A stretch of 64,000 bases of DNA. It comes from Tubulanus polymorphus. Taxonomy: Eukaryota; Nemertea; Palaeonemertea; Tubulaniformes; Tubulanidae. A model generated the notes under the pieces. It worked only from the letters and a program-made list of their open reading frames with translations. It was not told the origin of the DNA and ran no database searches. Location: positions 12,195,001 through 12,259,000 of the forward strand of contig NC_134028.1 of assembly GCF_964204645.1 (NCBI RefSeq). The letters run 5' to 3'. The translations under genes and the position numbers were made by a program. How positions within the stretch are numbered: position 1 is the stretch's first letter; the number at the start of each line of letters is the position of its first letter. Below are positions 41,791 through 51,709 of the stretch, one piece after another.

Positions 41791-43784
41791 TTTAACCACT
41801 GGCTGTTTGGATGATGCCGAAAGATCCCCTGAGACAGAAGCGATGGGAAATTCGGAAGAATCCTGGGGTTGTCGCACAGTAGGTTGAGAAGTGGTAGGAA
41901 CCATTTCTGAGCCGGCCAACATGGTGCTACCAGAACTATGTTGCAATTGACTGATCTCTCTATTTGATCCAGTAGGCGCGGCAGGACTGGTGTGGGCGGG
42001 AACGCATACGCATGCATCCCCGACCAGTCCAGAGAGAAGGCATCGACCCCCCACGCTTCCGCGTCTGGAAACGGGGACACAAACAGAGGACACCTCCGAT
42101 TGAACCGAGTGGCAAACAGATCCAGCAGCGGATTGCCAAAAATGCCCCGAACCCGATCGGCTACTTCTTGGTGGAGAACCCATTCTGTCGCAATAGCCTG
42201 ACCTCGACGAGACAGAGCATCGGCCATCACGTTCCTTTTCCCTGCTAAATGTGCCACAGTCAGGGACACGCCCTTTGTCTGGCACCAAAGAAGAATTTTG
42301 GCCGACAGACCTGTGAGGGTTTCTGAGTGAGTGCCCCCTTGGTTCTGAAGGTAAGCCCTCACTGTTGAATTGTCTGTGGCTAACCAAACGTGGTGGCCCT
42401 CCACTCTCCTGTGAAAGAACTTCAGGGCCTTCCACACGGCCAGCATTTCTAGGAAATTTATGTGGTTGGTGGCCTCGTAGCGAGACCATTTCCCGGCTTT
42501 GACTCGGTTCTCCAGATGTGCCCCCCAACCTTGGTGACTGGCATCTGTGAATACACGAACTGGAGCCTTTAACGGGGCTAGTGACACCCCGAGCCGAAGA
42601 TTCGTAGTGGCCGCCCACCACTGAAGATCCGGACTTAGATCGGTTGGAGGTACGGGAATCAAGGCCTCCCAGTTGCCCTTCGACTGAGACCAGAAGACCT
42701 TCCAATATTGTTGCAAGCGCCTGCTTCTGAGGCGGCCTAAGGGCACCACCAGACCCATGGAGCTGATGGAGCCTAGAAGCCGTGACCAGTAACGAGCTGT
42801 TCTCGGGGTTGTGGACACTCCCGCTACAGCTTCTTGAAGTTTGGCCACTCGAACCATAGACGGAAAGACTTTGCCGATTCGGAGATCGAAGTCCATGCCG
42901 AGATAAGTGAACTGTTGGGCTGGCGTCAACTGAGATTTTTCCCTGTTTACGCGGAACCCTAGCTGATGGACTAAGTCCAAGACTGAGGTCATTGCCTCCC
43001 GACATTCCTGAGCCGAATTCGCGACTATTAACCAGTCGTCGAGGTAAACGAACAGTCGAACACCCCTTGACTGAAGTACCTTCTGAACTGACTTGACCAA
43101 CTTGGTGAAAACCCACGGGGCCGTACTGAGGCCAAATGGAAGAGACCTGAATTGGAACTGGCGGCCTTTCCACTTTATCCTGAGAAATCGCCGAGATTTT
43201 GGGTGAATTGGAACCTGAAAGTAAGCATCCTTCAGGTCCAATGAAGCCGCCCATTGACCCGGACGGAGCCCTTGAATCACGTCCTTGGGCTTGGTCATCC
43301 GGAACCTTGGAATGTCTAGGTGCCGATTGAGGGATGACAGATCTATCACTGTCCGTTGACCCCCTGTGGCCTTTGGTACCATGAATATTCGAGAAAACCA
43401 GCCGGGAGAAGTTTCGTTGCAAACTGGTTCTATCGCTCCCTTCTCTGCCAGTTCCTTGAGAGCCGGAGAGATTAAGGCCTCCTGACCTGGTTTTGGCCGC
43501 ATGTCGGGAGGTGACCTCATCAGGCGCGGTCGCCTTAGGAAACGGAGACGGTAGCCCCGAGAGACGACCCGGGAGGGCCAACCGTCTCCAAAGAGGTCGG
43601 ACCAGTGGGTTGCTGCCTGCTGCAGACAACCTCCCACTGGTCTCAAGAATTCATTTCGAGTTTTTCCGAAAGGAAGAGCCCCTTTTTGGAGCCTTCCCCT
43701 TGCCTCGATACGAACCGGAACTGTTACGACCGGACGAGGCTTGACACGATTGTTGAAGTTGCGCGCTAGTTCTCCAACCGGCAT
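41613..43784 (-). CDS. DIRS reverse transcriptase / RNase H / methyltransferase-like ORF
   Basis: 723 codons, uninterrupted. RT: FMVPKATGGQRTVIDLSSLN (130-152), SLDLKDAYFQ with the motif A Asp at about 183, LPFGLSTAPWVF, and the catalytic FVYLDDWLI (YLDD, 247-250). RNase H: VFTDASHQGWGAHL (Asp 414), NFLEMLAVWKAL (Glu 446), LATDNSTVRAYL (Asp 471) and ADALSR (Asp 522). From about 551 the DIRS-specific domain LLDLFATRFNRRCPLFVSPF...DAFSLDWSGMHAYAFPP...VAPCWPAQKWF, which in the DIRS group is related to phage-type Dam methyltransferases. Copies the RNA and makes DNA. Catalytic residues are all present. It overlaps Gag by 134 bp upstream and the recombinase downstream. The true N-terminus may lie upstream of the first Met. 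Confidence 0.95.
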   Translation of the reverse strand: MPVGELARNFNNRVKPRPVVTVPVRIEARGRLQKGALPFGKTRNEFLRPVGGCLQQAATHWSDLFGDGWPSRVVSRGYRLRFLRRPRLMRSPPDMRPKPGQEALISPALKELAEKGAIEPVCNETSPGWFSRIFMVPKATGGQRTVIDLSSLNRHLDIPRFRMTKPKDVIQGLRPGQWAASLDLKDAYFQVPIHPKSRRFLRIKWKGRQFQFRSLPFGLSTAPWVFTKLVKSVQKVLQSRGVRLFVYLDDWLIVANSAQECREAMTSVLDLVHQLGFRVNREKSQLTPAQQFTYLGMDFDLRIGKVFPSMVRVAKLQEAVAGVSTTPRTARYWSRLLGSISSMGLVVPLGRLRSRRLQQYWKVFWSQSKGNWEALIPVPPTDLSPDLQWWAATTNLRLGVSLAPLKAPVRVFTDASHQGWGAHLENRVKAGKWSRYEATNHINFLEMLAVWKALKFFHRRVEGHHVWLATDNSTVRAYLQNQGGTHSETLTGLSAKILLWCQTKGVSLTVAHLAGKRNVMADALSRRGQAIATEWVLHQEVADRVRGIFGNPLLDLFATRFNRRCPLFVSPFPDAEAWGVDAFSLDWSGMHAYAFPPTPVLPRLLDQIERSVNCNIVLVAPCWPAQKWFLPLLNLLCDNPRILPNFPSLLSQGIFRHHPNSQWLNLLAWPLSSDPCQLQAFQNRLPPLSQDLSGHQQVPFTMPNGVILRIGVLQGKLIHAHPL

Positions 43785-45951
43785 CCGAAGCCGCCTGAGA
43801 AAGCGCTGAAGTTTGAGATGGTCCTGTTTGCGTCCGTGCCGAACCTTGCGCCGCCGGCTTCGGACCAGAACGCTTTTTCAACGGAGTTCGGGGGTTGGAC
43901 TTGGCCTGAACCTCCCGAATCTTCCTCAGCTCTGCGGAAACCGGAGCGCACCAACCGGAGAAGAGACGTGAAGACGGGGCTCTCAGCAAAGCATTGGACA
44001 CCATATCCGGTAGACGAGTTTTGGCACTGGAGTCCATCACTGACTGACGGGAGGCTAACACCAGATTAGCCTGACCCCGAACCAACAACGGAATTACATG
44101 CGAAACAGACCGAGCCAAAGATTGGATAATCCGGTCCATTCGCTCCAGTTTTAGGGCAACTGACTCTGGGTCGGAGCCCGCATGAACGGCGGCGTGAGTC
44201 TCGCGAAGCTCACCCGTCAACACCTTAAGTGCCATATCTTGAAACGAACCAACCCTGGTAAGATTGTCCAGGATTGACGTCATGGCCACCAAACCGGACT
44301 TAGGCAAACGAATACCCGACTGTGCTGTAACAGTATCCGGGCTGATCAAAGTATAATCAGCATCCAGGCAGTTATGACTGTGATCCACAGCACCTGGAGT
44401 TGCGTAATACGCCGAGCGAAATGCGCCTATAGGTGGATCGGTTGAACTAAAATATTTCCCAGATTTCATACCCCGTTCTGGAGGGGGAAATGAAAAAGTT
44501 CCAGGCCGACATTCACCCCATAATTGCGTATCCAATCGAGCCCATTCTCTTGAAACCGCTGACGATTCCCGTAAAACGTTAAGATCGGAGTCCGGAGGGC
44601 GATAAGCTTCCATTGACTCACCGACCAGAGGAGCTGCTGTGGGCTTAGCGCGAGTTGCCCCGTGCTTGACAAAGAACTCACTTATCATCGCTCTAAATGG
44701 CATGTCCCCCGCTGGTTCGGATAAAACTGAACGGGACGGAGATACATTGCGAGCCAGGGAAGCCCCCATCGTCTGGGGCAACCCACAATTGCTTGCGACA
44801 GGAACGACCCCAGAAGGAATTGCCGCCTCTGGGACCGGATCCTCATTGAAATCAGACCCTACCGCAGCATCCAGGAATTCAGAGTCAGAATTCCGAAAAA
44901 CTGAGTGGGCTGGCGAACTTCTAACCGGACAATCAGGAATAGGCTTACCTGTTGTAGAAGTTGCAGCGACTTGTTGCGACGAAGATAACAAGTTTAAAAT
45001 TTTCTCCTCAAATACATGGAAATCCTTCTGAGTCAGGTATTTTCCAGTATCCCGACGATCATGCCGACTTCGGTGACGGTCCCTCGAACGGGATCGCGAC
45101 CTACTAGAAGAATCGCTTTCATCGCTAACCGACGTCGACGAACGATGAGAAGACCGACGGCGAAACTTCCGACAATAACGATCGTAGTCCCTCTCGCGAT
45201 CAAACCTTGATCTGCGAGGAGATCTTGCTCGTTTATTACGCTCACGGCGTCTAAATCTAGTGGGAGAGCGAGCTCTATCCCCGGAGCGACGATCAGAATC
45301 AGACGATGAACGTACCGGATGTTTTGAACCGGACGACGTCTGGACCGGACCGGTGGCCGAACCGGACCGAACCGGACCGATGCCCGACCCGGACCGGACC
45401 GGTACCGACCGAACCGGTGCGGGCCGTTCGCGACTACCGCGGCGCGCGCTCGGTTCCGAACATGTAGTCTGAACCGGCCAAACCGGCCGAACCGGTGAAC
45501 GACCAGAGACTGGTGAATGACCGGAGACCGGTGCCGGTGAACGACCAGAGACCGGTGAATGACCGGAGACCGGTGCCGGTGAACCAGCGTTCCTCCCCGG
45601 TGAACGGAGTTGGGAAGCCGATCGTACCTGAACGACCGGCGACCGCTCCGCTTTACGATAAGAAACAGGATTAGAAACGTCGGTTGGCACATCGGCCGAA
45701 ACCGACGAATCCCTGCTAACTCGACGACGATCTCTTAGTTTAAGAGCCTTATCGGACCGAAGCCAAAGGTCCTCGGACCACACGACGCAAATATTGCAAG
45801 GATTGCTCCTTGCACATATTTGACCGGATTTGCGCCTGCACGACGCACATGAATCGTGGTTGTCCCAGGCGCCAAACAAATGCCCGCATCCCTCCCCGCC
45901 ACGATGCTGACCCTTAGGAGGGGGTGGCATAATTATCCTGTTACAAATCAA
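43651..45951 (-). CDS. DIRS Gag-like ORF with Cys-rich motif and RS domain
   Basis: 766 codons. The second Met (45930, MPPPPKGQHRGG) is a likely start. Residues 22-55 hold a Cys/His cluster (CGH, CASC, C at 46, CNIC), a zinc-binding pattern found near the start of DIRS-family Gag proteins. Residues 60-290 are Pro/Ser/Arg-rich, including two 14-residue repeats (APVSGHSPVSGRSP) encoded by a 42-bp tandem repeat at 45495-45590, then an SR/RD-rich stretch (SSRSRSRSRDRHRSRHDRR). The C-terminal half, with ETHAAVHAGSDPES and LARSVSHVIPLLVRGQANLV, is the structured, conserved part. Presumed nucleic-acid binding and particle assembly protein. Ends within the RT ORF. Confidence 0.85.
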   Translation of the reverse strand: MICNRIIMPPPPKGQHRGGEGCGHLFGAWDNHDSCASCRRKSGQICARSNPCNICVVWSEDLWLRSDKALKLRDRRRVSRDSSVSADVPTDVSNPVSYRKAERSPVVQVRSASQLRSPGRNAGSPAPVSGHSPVSGRSPAPVSGHSPVSGRSPVRPVWPVQTTCSEPSARRGSRERPAPVRSVPVRSGSGIGPVRSGSATGPVQTSSGSKHPVRSSSDSDRRSGDRARSPTRFRRRERNKRARSPRRSRFDRERDYDRYCRKFRRRSSHRSSTSVSDESDSSSRSRSRSRDRHRSRHDRRDTGKYLTQKDFHVFEEKILNLLSSSQQVAATSTTGKPIPDCPVRSSPAHSVFRNSDSEFLDAAVGSDFNEDPVPEAAIPSGVVPVASNCGLPQTMGASLARNVSPSRSVLSEPAGDMPFRAMISEFFVKHGATRAKPTAAPLVGESMEAYRPPDSDLNVLRESSAVSREWARLDTQLWGECRPGTFSFPPPERGMKSGKYFSSTDPPIGAFRSAYYATPGAVDHSHNCLDADYTLISPDTVTAQSGIRLPKSGLVAMTSILDNLTRVGSFQDMALKVLTGELRETHAAVHAGSDPESVALKLERMDRIIQSLARSVSHVIPLLVRGQANLVLASRQSVMDSSAKTRLPDMVSNALLRAPSSRLFSGWCAPVSAELRKIREVQAKSNPRTPLKKRSGPKPAAQGSARTQTGPSQTSALSQAASDAGWRTSAQLQQSCQASSGRNSSGSYRGKGKAPKRGSSFRKNSK
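45490..45595. repeat. 42-bp tandem repeat within DIRS gag
   Basis: Two full units starting GGTGAACGACCAGAGAC, plus a partial third; one transition in two units by eye. The length is 14 codons, so the frame is kept. Downstream at 45340-45420 the coding sequence is a CCGGACCGGACC low-complexity run. Confidence 0.8.
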
Positions 45952-46132
45952 AACAATTCAATTCAATTCAATCAAATTATATTTGAAATAAAATTCTTAC
46001 GGAAAAAAAGAAATCAGGGATAACCCCCAAACTGAACGGACTCACCGTTACGAGAGTGAAAACTCCCTAATATCCTAATTCCCAGATTTTTACGGCGAAA
46101 AAATCCAACGCGTTCTACTGCGAGAACGGCAA

Positions 46133-46275
46133 GAAAAAAGATGGCGGATTTCGCCGGTGGCTAAATGCAATACCGCAGGGCCGGGTCGTATAGAAAAACC
46201 ATTGGCGATAAATCCAAATTTAGAAAATATTGGCAAAAACCATAGGAAAGGGTACAGTACTCGATGGAAATATTA
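46133..46275. repeat. DIRS left (5') terminal inverted repeat
   Basis: Exact inverse of 40168-40289 over 122 bp, plus a 20-bp outer tip (CAGTACTCGATGGAAATATT) that recurs inverted in the internal complementary region. Confidence 0.9.
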
Positions 46276-46745
46276 ATTCTAATAAATTATTAGACGCCTG
46301 CTAAAAAAATGTAGAATTTTTCGGATAAGCTAATGTGGAATTGCAAATTTGAAATCGAAGTTTTAAGAAATTTGGGGACTGAGATTTGGCGATTGGTTGG
46401 TAAGTGATACAGGGCTTCGGACTCAGTGGTGGTTTAATGGTTTTATTGAAAATTGTCAATAATTGATTGCCTCCATGGTTGAGGAGAGCTCGTCTGATGT
46501 CTGCTTCATCATGAATCTTGGAGCGTATCGTGTGGCCTATAGCCAGCCGGGCCCCCAGGTTAGTGGCTGTCACTCGATATCCTCTTGAGTCTGGGTTGAA
46601 GTAGACAATGTCATTTAAAATAACTTGTTTATGTAATTCTGTATGAATAACGCACGTGTTTTGTATGTTGTATTTTCTTATTTTAGTAATTGTTACTTTA
46701 TTGAATTTAGGAATTTTATATGTCATAAGGATCAATAAAGAATTG
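46276..46745 (+). repeat. probable LINE 3' end
   Basis: The plus strand ends in TGTCATAAGGATCAATAAAG then AATTGAATTG after TTGTATGTTGTATTTTCTTA, a pattern common at 3' ends of CR1/L2-type LINEs (short ATCAATAAAG tails, compare 57815-57835). The 144-codon minus-strand frame over it (46735-46301) has no recognisable domain and I regard it as a shadow. It borders the DIRS left end. Confidence 0.35.
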
Positions 46746-47431
46746 AATTGTCACCTAATACACATGCTATAAGAAAACGCGGAGCCGTATATGACAGCTA
46801 TGCTATTATAAATTGCTAATCTCATGAAACCTGCATACCCCTAATATCGAACATATTTTCTAAAACATTTGAATATTTAAATTATGTTAACAGATTTTTA
46901 TATTAACCGCTTGTAGCCGCCGATGAAATTCATGTCGGCGCTACACAGATCGTAGATAGCTTTGTCATTCCACCAGCATCCCCATGTCAGGGTCCTACTT
47001 TTATATTAAATTTCCAAATTGTGTATACATCCGCCATTTTGACTGAATAATCCGATTTACTTATCATTTCGATTTATGCCAACCGCTTCTGATATAATCA
47101 TACATCCATTACTATTACAATACATCTTCTAATGTTATTCAATGCAATATAACATTTCGACGTTCAAATAGAGCTCATCATATAATCACAGGGAGACATT
47201 CTACATATTTGTAAATAATATCTTGTCAAATAGCTTGTATGTGTACAAATAGACCTGTGACGTTTTGCACATCGATTTACGGTTGTCGTAAAATGCCGCT
47301 GAATGGTTAACATTGTTTAGGTTTCGTAATGGTCACATTTTATAAGGCGTCATTCTATGTCTTTCCGCCAGTCTTTCCCCTCTGCGTGCGCAATTCTTAT
47401 AGCATGATCTCGATGTACCTGCTGTACGTAG
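46746..47431. other. no gene recognised
   Basis: AT-rich, no coding or repeat feature recognised. Confidence 0.4.
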
Positions 47432-48950
47432 TCAACTATAGTGAAAATAGTTTTCACCAGACACGGCGCCACAGAATGTCTCTACAGCTTTATCAACACC
47501 GGGCCACCAAACATTCCCATGAATCCGTGCTTTGCACTTAACTATGCCTTGATGGCTTTCATGGGCTAATTCAACAGTTCTCATCCAAAGTTTTCCGGAA
47601 TTACAATTCATGTTCCTCGTAGCACAATGTTCCCTGTTCCGAGTGGTAACTCTTTCCCACGAATTTAAAACTGTTTGCACTATCATTCCAGTGACCAGTT
47701 CTAATTATCCTTCGGAAGTCTGCAATCTCCTGATTGACTTTACTTAACATTTCAATTTCTGAGAGACAAATAGCAATGGGACAGGCGTATCGAATGTGTT
47801 TCAAAACAACTGCACTGTAACACGATAGCCGCGACAAAATATCTGCAATATGAGACGCACCGGATATATGTCTAACTGTGAACTTATATGGTAGCAATCG
47901 AAGAACCTAGCGTTCAATCCAGGCACACACTTTCGATTTCAATGCACACATATAGACAAGTGGTCTATGATCAGATTTCAAATTCAATCCCCTACAAATA
48001 CATGTGGAACCTTTCGCAAGCCCACACTACTGCTAGCGCTTCCTGTTCAATCTGCCAATACCGACACTCCACGTCTGACAAGCAATGACGGCCATACATC
48101 ACCACTCGAAACTAATCTCCCTGCTTTTACACTAGGGCTGCGCCTAATCCAACAGGACTCGCCCCTGCAATTACTTGTTTTTGCTTTTGGATCAAAATGT
48201 GCCAGGGTATGAAAATTTGTATTGTGTCAATCTAGTAAACTCAGCCTTGTGATCAGCGCCCCATCTGAATGCGACACAATGTTTAACTAGACGTCACAAT
48301 GATTCAGTCAAGGTCGCTACATCCAGTATGAACTTTGTTCACTAGACCCAATAAACTTCGAGCACACGTGCAGATAAATGATTGTATAATGTCAGGCGTA
48401 GGATCAATTCCTCTTTTCGACAGAACATTTCCGAAGAATACAAATTTCGGCATGCAGAAAATGCATATATCCCAATTACATGTTAATCCCCTCTTAGGCA
48501 GTCGTCGTATCACTTGCAAAAGGATTTTGCCATGATTTTTATTCAATGTGGCATAGGATTCCAACGACTATCCGATACTTTGAATAACGAACTCGTAGTA
48601 GTCATCATCATTACTAATCATATGTCATATCTGCTTCAATTTACCTCTCGGTTGAAGTTTTTGCCCTTGGTCTTGCAGCATCTAAGGAAATGGCCCAGTT
48701 TACCACACTTCCTGCATTTCTTGTTTCACATTGGGCAATCTGCATAAGGGCAAAATGACCAACAGCACCACACCGGTAACACTCCTTTGTGGTCGACGTA
48801 TACAACTGCTTTGATCTCCGTTTGGATCTCACCCCTTTATTGAGACTATTGGCCTGCTCAGGTTCGCTCAGGTTCATCTCTTGCAACTTATGATCAACCG
48901 TGTCTAAAGCACAACTAACGTCTCTGACTGAAGACAGCATTAGTCTTTCA
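47432..48950 (-). pseudogene. Ty3/gypsy element remnant: Gag, RT, RNase H, integrase zinc domain
   Basis: Minus strand, in order: ECYRCGAVGHFA (CCHC zinc knuckle of Gag, about 48770) and in another frame a second knuckle, CRKCGKLGHF; then HGKILLQVIRRLPKRGLTCN with FFGNVLSKRGIDPTPD (RT thumb, 48564-48380). A frame-broken RNase H follows with LAHFDPKAKT and LRKVPHVFVGD. Next is LPYKFTVRHISGASHIADIL SRLS (end of RNase H, 47890), and LAHESHQGIVKCKARIHGNVWWPGVDKAV (H2C2 zinc domain of integrase, 47580-47450). The protease, most of the RT palm and the integrase core are missing. Plus-strand ORFs over it are shadows. Confidence 0.8.
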
Positions 48951-49245
48951 CCTTTGCTTAGCAGTTTGCTGCTTAGTGATACCGATTTACACCGATTAGT
49001 GATACCGATTTTCTGAAAGTACGATACACAAACAACCTGAGCATAAACGAATATATTAATAAGGAATAATCAAGGATCACATCCTCGTCGCCATAGAAGA
49101 AGATCCAAACTAGAAAACACCAACAACATGTGTTTATGATAATCGGCCATAATCATTTTCCCCAAAATGTGTCAACACTAACTTTGCTACATATTACACA
49201 TCAATTACAAACACGTACAAAATATTGATTATTGGAACACTACAG

Positions 49246-49524
49246 AGCTGATACTGAAAAAGCATTTCTGCTGATACTGTTGCCGCTGAAAGACCGAGAT
49301 TTCATTAGATTTTTATGGTTACTTGGTTATTGAACCCTCAAGATCAGAATAGTGTTTTTTATGTGTACAGATTTCGTGTGGTTTTATTGGGAGCGAAAAG
49401 CTCCCCATTCATTTTCAATGGTAATTTGAAATATCACTTAAAGCATTTCAAAAATAAAATAGCTGTTGACATAACTCCTCGTTTGTACATACATAATATC
49501 ATTTCTGGGATAAGTGATCTGTGA
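49246..49524 (+). pseudogene. second BEL/Pao reverse transcriptase fragment
   Basis: Plus strand: ADTEKAFLLILLPLKDRDFI RFLWL, a stop, then in a shifted frame LLNPQDQNSVFYVYRFRVVL LGAKSSPFIFNGNLKYHLK. These are motif A (with the catalytic Asp) to the FGAKSSPFILN block of BEL RT. It differs in sequence from the 29-31 kb copy, so it is a separate family. No LTR or other domain is nearby. Confidence 0.8.
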
Positions 49525-49744
49525 TGACGTGCTTAGTTTACTAGAGTATTATCATCTTCCGGTGTTGTCATATCACAGAATCACAGAATTGCAGAATTTT
49601 TCAAAAGCACGTGTTTCTTCATTTTCGCTATAAGTAGTAAGGCCTAAGCAGGTTTTTTGACTGGGATACCCCTTGTTGGACACCGGACGCATTTTTTCAT
49701 TACTGGTTCCCGCTAGGCCTATGTGACAATTTATTAATATCCTC

Positions 49745-49890
49745 ACTCAACCTACGCAGGCAATAAACGTTTCAACATTGATTGCTGACCCCACAGTGAC
49801 TGGTGTATCGGGCCTGTACCCAAGGCAGTGCCTCGCGTGAGACCGCATCTCTGCGCTTCTTACCACTAATAAGCCTTTATTTAATCAGAT
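49745..49890. repeat. R10 dispersed repeat, copy 2 (inverted)
   Basis: Reverse-complement counterpart of 11925-12060 (TTGATTGCTGACCCCACAGT, GTGTATCGGGCCTGTACCC, AAGGCAGTGC, TTACCACTAATAA). Confidence 0.7.
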
Positions 49891-50129
49891 TAATACCCCA
49901 TTGTAAAATGGATATAAAAACGATAGTTTATTAGACTACACTGTTTCACTGGTCGAATTAAGACCAAACTGCGGTAGGTGTTCAAACAATCAAGTGAAAT
50001 ATCCCAAAATGATTGATTTCGGACAAAGTAAATAGACATTATGCATTCTGGCTTTGGATTTTTCATGAATCTAAATTGTGATTTATGCAAGTGTGGTGTA
50101 TCTAGAACAGGAGCCCCTAGGGGCACTAT

Positions 50130-50800
50130 GGCCAACCTGTCAGCTTTTTATAAAATGGCAAATGATGCATTCTGTGGGTTAAATTTGTCCAAATACACTC
50201 CCAGCTCATACTAGTCAATCCCAGGCTAATAATTTACACAATTCAATCGTGTTTTCATGAGCAGCACATATAGCGACTGGAGCTGGCAGGAACAAATACC
50301 ACAGATAAATCTTTTCCCTTGGTCTTATTGATTTGAATGCGGAATAGAATGAATTTTCTGGAATTTGCTCAATAAATCAAAATTTAATTGGATTTGCTGT
50401 TTAACCTTGTTCAATGAAGTAAAATTGAATTGGATTTGATATTTGTTTGCAGAATAAAATTTGATTGAATTTGCAGTTTGAGCACATGACTAATTAGCAT
50501 ATCAAGGTCATCCATCCGATTTGAGGAAAAGCTATTTTTCCCGGACTTTGCACAATTGTCCATGATTGTCACTGATTGGCTTTTCAAAACAGATATTTTT
50601 GCGAAAAAGCTCATATAAATTTTAACGAGGCCCTCTTTCAAAATTCAGCTTCTTTGGGGTTGGAGAATGGATAATGTTCTTATGAATGATTTGTGTGAAA
50701 TTAAGTTCAGTTGCACAGTCAAAGAGCCTTTACTCTGGAAACCATGTCATTTAAATTTGCTCCATTTGTATAGGCTCGCCTAAGGGCCGCCTAAAAATTA
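50130..50800 (+). repeat. R2 dispersed repeat, copy 2
   Basis: Collinear with 54885-55660 from TGTCAGCTTT, AAATGATGCATTCTGTGGGT, AGCTGG(A/C)AG, AATCTTTTCCCTTGGTCTTA, AATTGAATTGGATTT and AAGGTCATCCATCCGATTT on to the TTGGAGAATGGATAATG block. Ends with GGCCGCCTAAAAAT. Confidence 0.75.
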
Positions 50801-51552
50801 ATTAAAGTACTCCACTTTTAATACTAAAGATTGTAAAAAGGTTTCTTTTTTTAACTCTATTGTTTGTGAAAAGAAAGCTGTTACATAGTTGCTTTTGCGT
50901 GTCGATTCCTTGGGTTGTTTCAATCAAAATAATTTTCAAGGAATTGGTACATGTTTGGTCGTAGCACATTTCACGTTTGCTGCCATTTGAAACTACGGCC
51001 CGGCCTAGAGCAGGGGTGCTCAATCCCTGAAGGTTCTCCTAAGTTCACAAAAAGTTAAGTAACTTTTAATAACTGATGTTTGACCTGGTGCCAATCGATC
51101 TTTTTTCCAACTAGATTCTGACTGCTGCCGCAGGTGGTAACTGGCAGCCGGTGAATGGTATCACAAAATGATGTCAGACAAATTGTGTGCAAATAGGGGG
51201 ATTCGAAGCCAACTCAGACCCAGTTACTATTTATTGCGAAATTGAACAAATTCTGTGTTCTTCCGCGAATCCGTGATTCCACGATATGACAGCACCATCA
51301 GTCTTCACGGTCATTGTTATAAACAGCAGGCTCAATTTTGTCTGAGCAGCAATAACAGATGATATTGGGAGCAAAATATATGAAATCATTGCCACTTAAC
51401 ATCATTTTCTCGATTTGCCTGAGCTGCAATATAGGCCTACTTAGTTTTCAAATAGCTAGGGATCAATTATTAAGAAAAACATTAATGGTTATGTGAGTTA
51501 AGCCTGTTTTACACTTCTTATGCAAAATAATGTATTTCCGGACCTTACCTAC
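50801..51552. other. no gene recognised
   Basis: Intronic under the exon-chain model. No motif recognised. Confidence 0.4.
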
Positions 51553-51709
51553 CTTTAGGAGCAAATTCAAGAACAATCATGTCTTTTGATTTCCAAACAT
51601 CATCACCAGTGAATGGGAGGCTACCCGATCCAATATCTTCATCAATAGAGGAACTACTGACATCATCACCACTTTCTTGTGGAACATTTTTCAACTGGTG
51701 CATGCAACT
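51553..51709 (-). CDS. host gene exon candidate (157 bp)
   Basis: Minus strand: GGCTTTTCAATTGATAG before 51709 (3' splice site) and CCTAAAG/GTAGGTAAGG at 51553 (strong 5' splice site). Only one of three frames is open, 52 codons plus one base: SCMHQLKNVPQESGDD, an acidic Ser-rich SSSSIDEDIGSGS, then DDVWKSKDMIVLEFAPK. It starts in phase 0, matching the end of 53789-53854, and ends in phase 1, matching the start of 34830-34979. The composition (acidic linker, then a W and hydrophobic strand) looks like a real protein. No family recognised. Confidence 0.6.

Larger units (their letters stand above)
40125..46275 (-). mobile_element. DIRS-type tyrosine-recombinase retrotransposon, apparently complete
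   Basis: A 6.15-kb element on the minus strand with the hallmark DIRS architecture. Terminal inverted repeats share 122 bp identical by eye (40168-40289 and 46133-46254). An internal complementary region (40346-40442) is a head-to-head copy of both outer ends: 40346-40403 is the inverse of 40125-40182, and 40401-40442 the inverse of 46233-46275, meeting at AAT/ATT. Three long ORFs overlap in the order Gag-like, RT-RNase H, tyrosine recombinase, all open. There is no protease or integrase and no target duplication, as expected for DIRS. Identical repeats and open frames suggest a recent insertion. Confidence 0.95.

Noticed and set aside
41613-43784. Plus-strand ORFs inside the DIRS element (for example 41046-41453, 43493-43744, 44639-45031)
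   Set aside because: They are antisense shadows of the GC-rich DIRS genes and contain no domain.
46301-46735. 144-codon minus-strand ORF as a host gene or gypsy integrase
   Set aside because: No integrase or other domain is recognisable, and the opposite strand has a LINE-like 3' tail.
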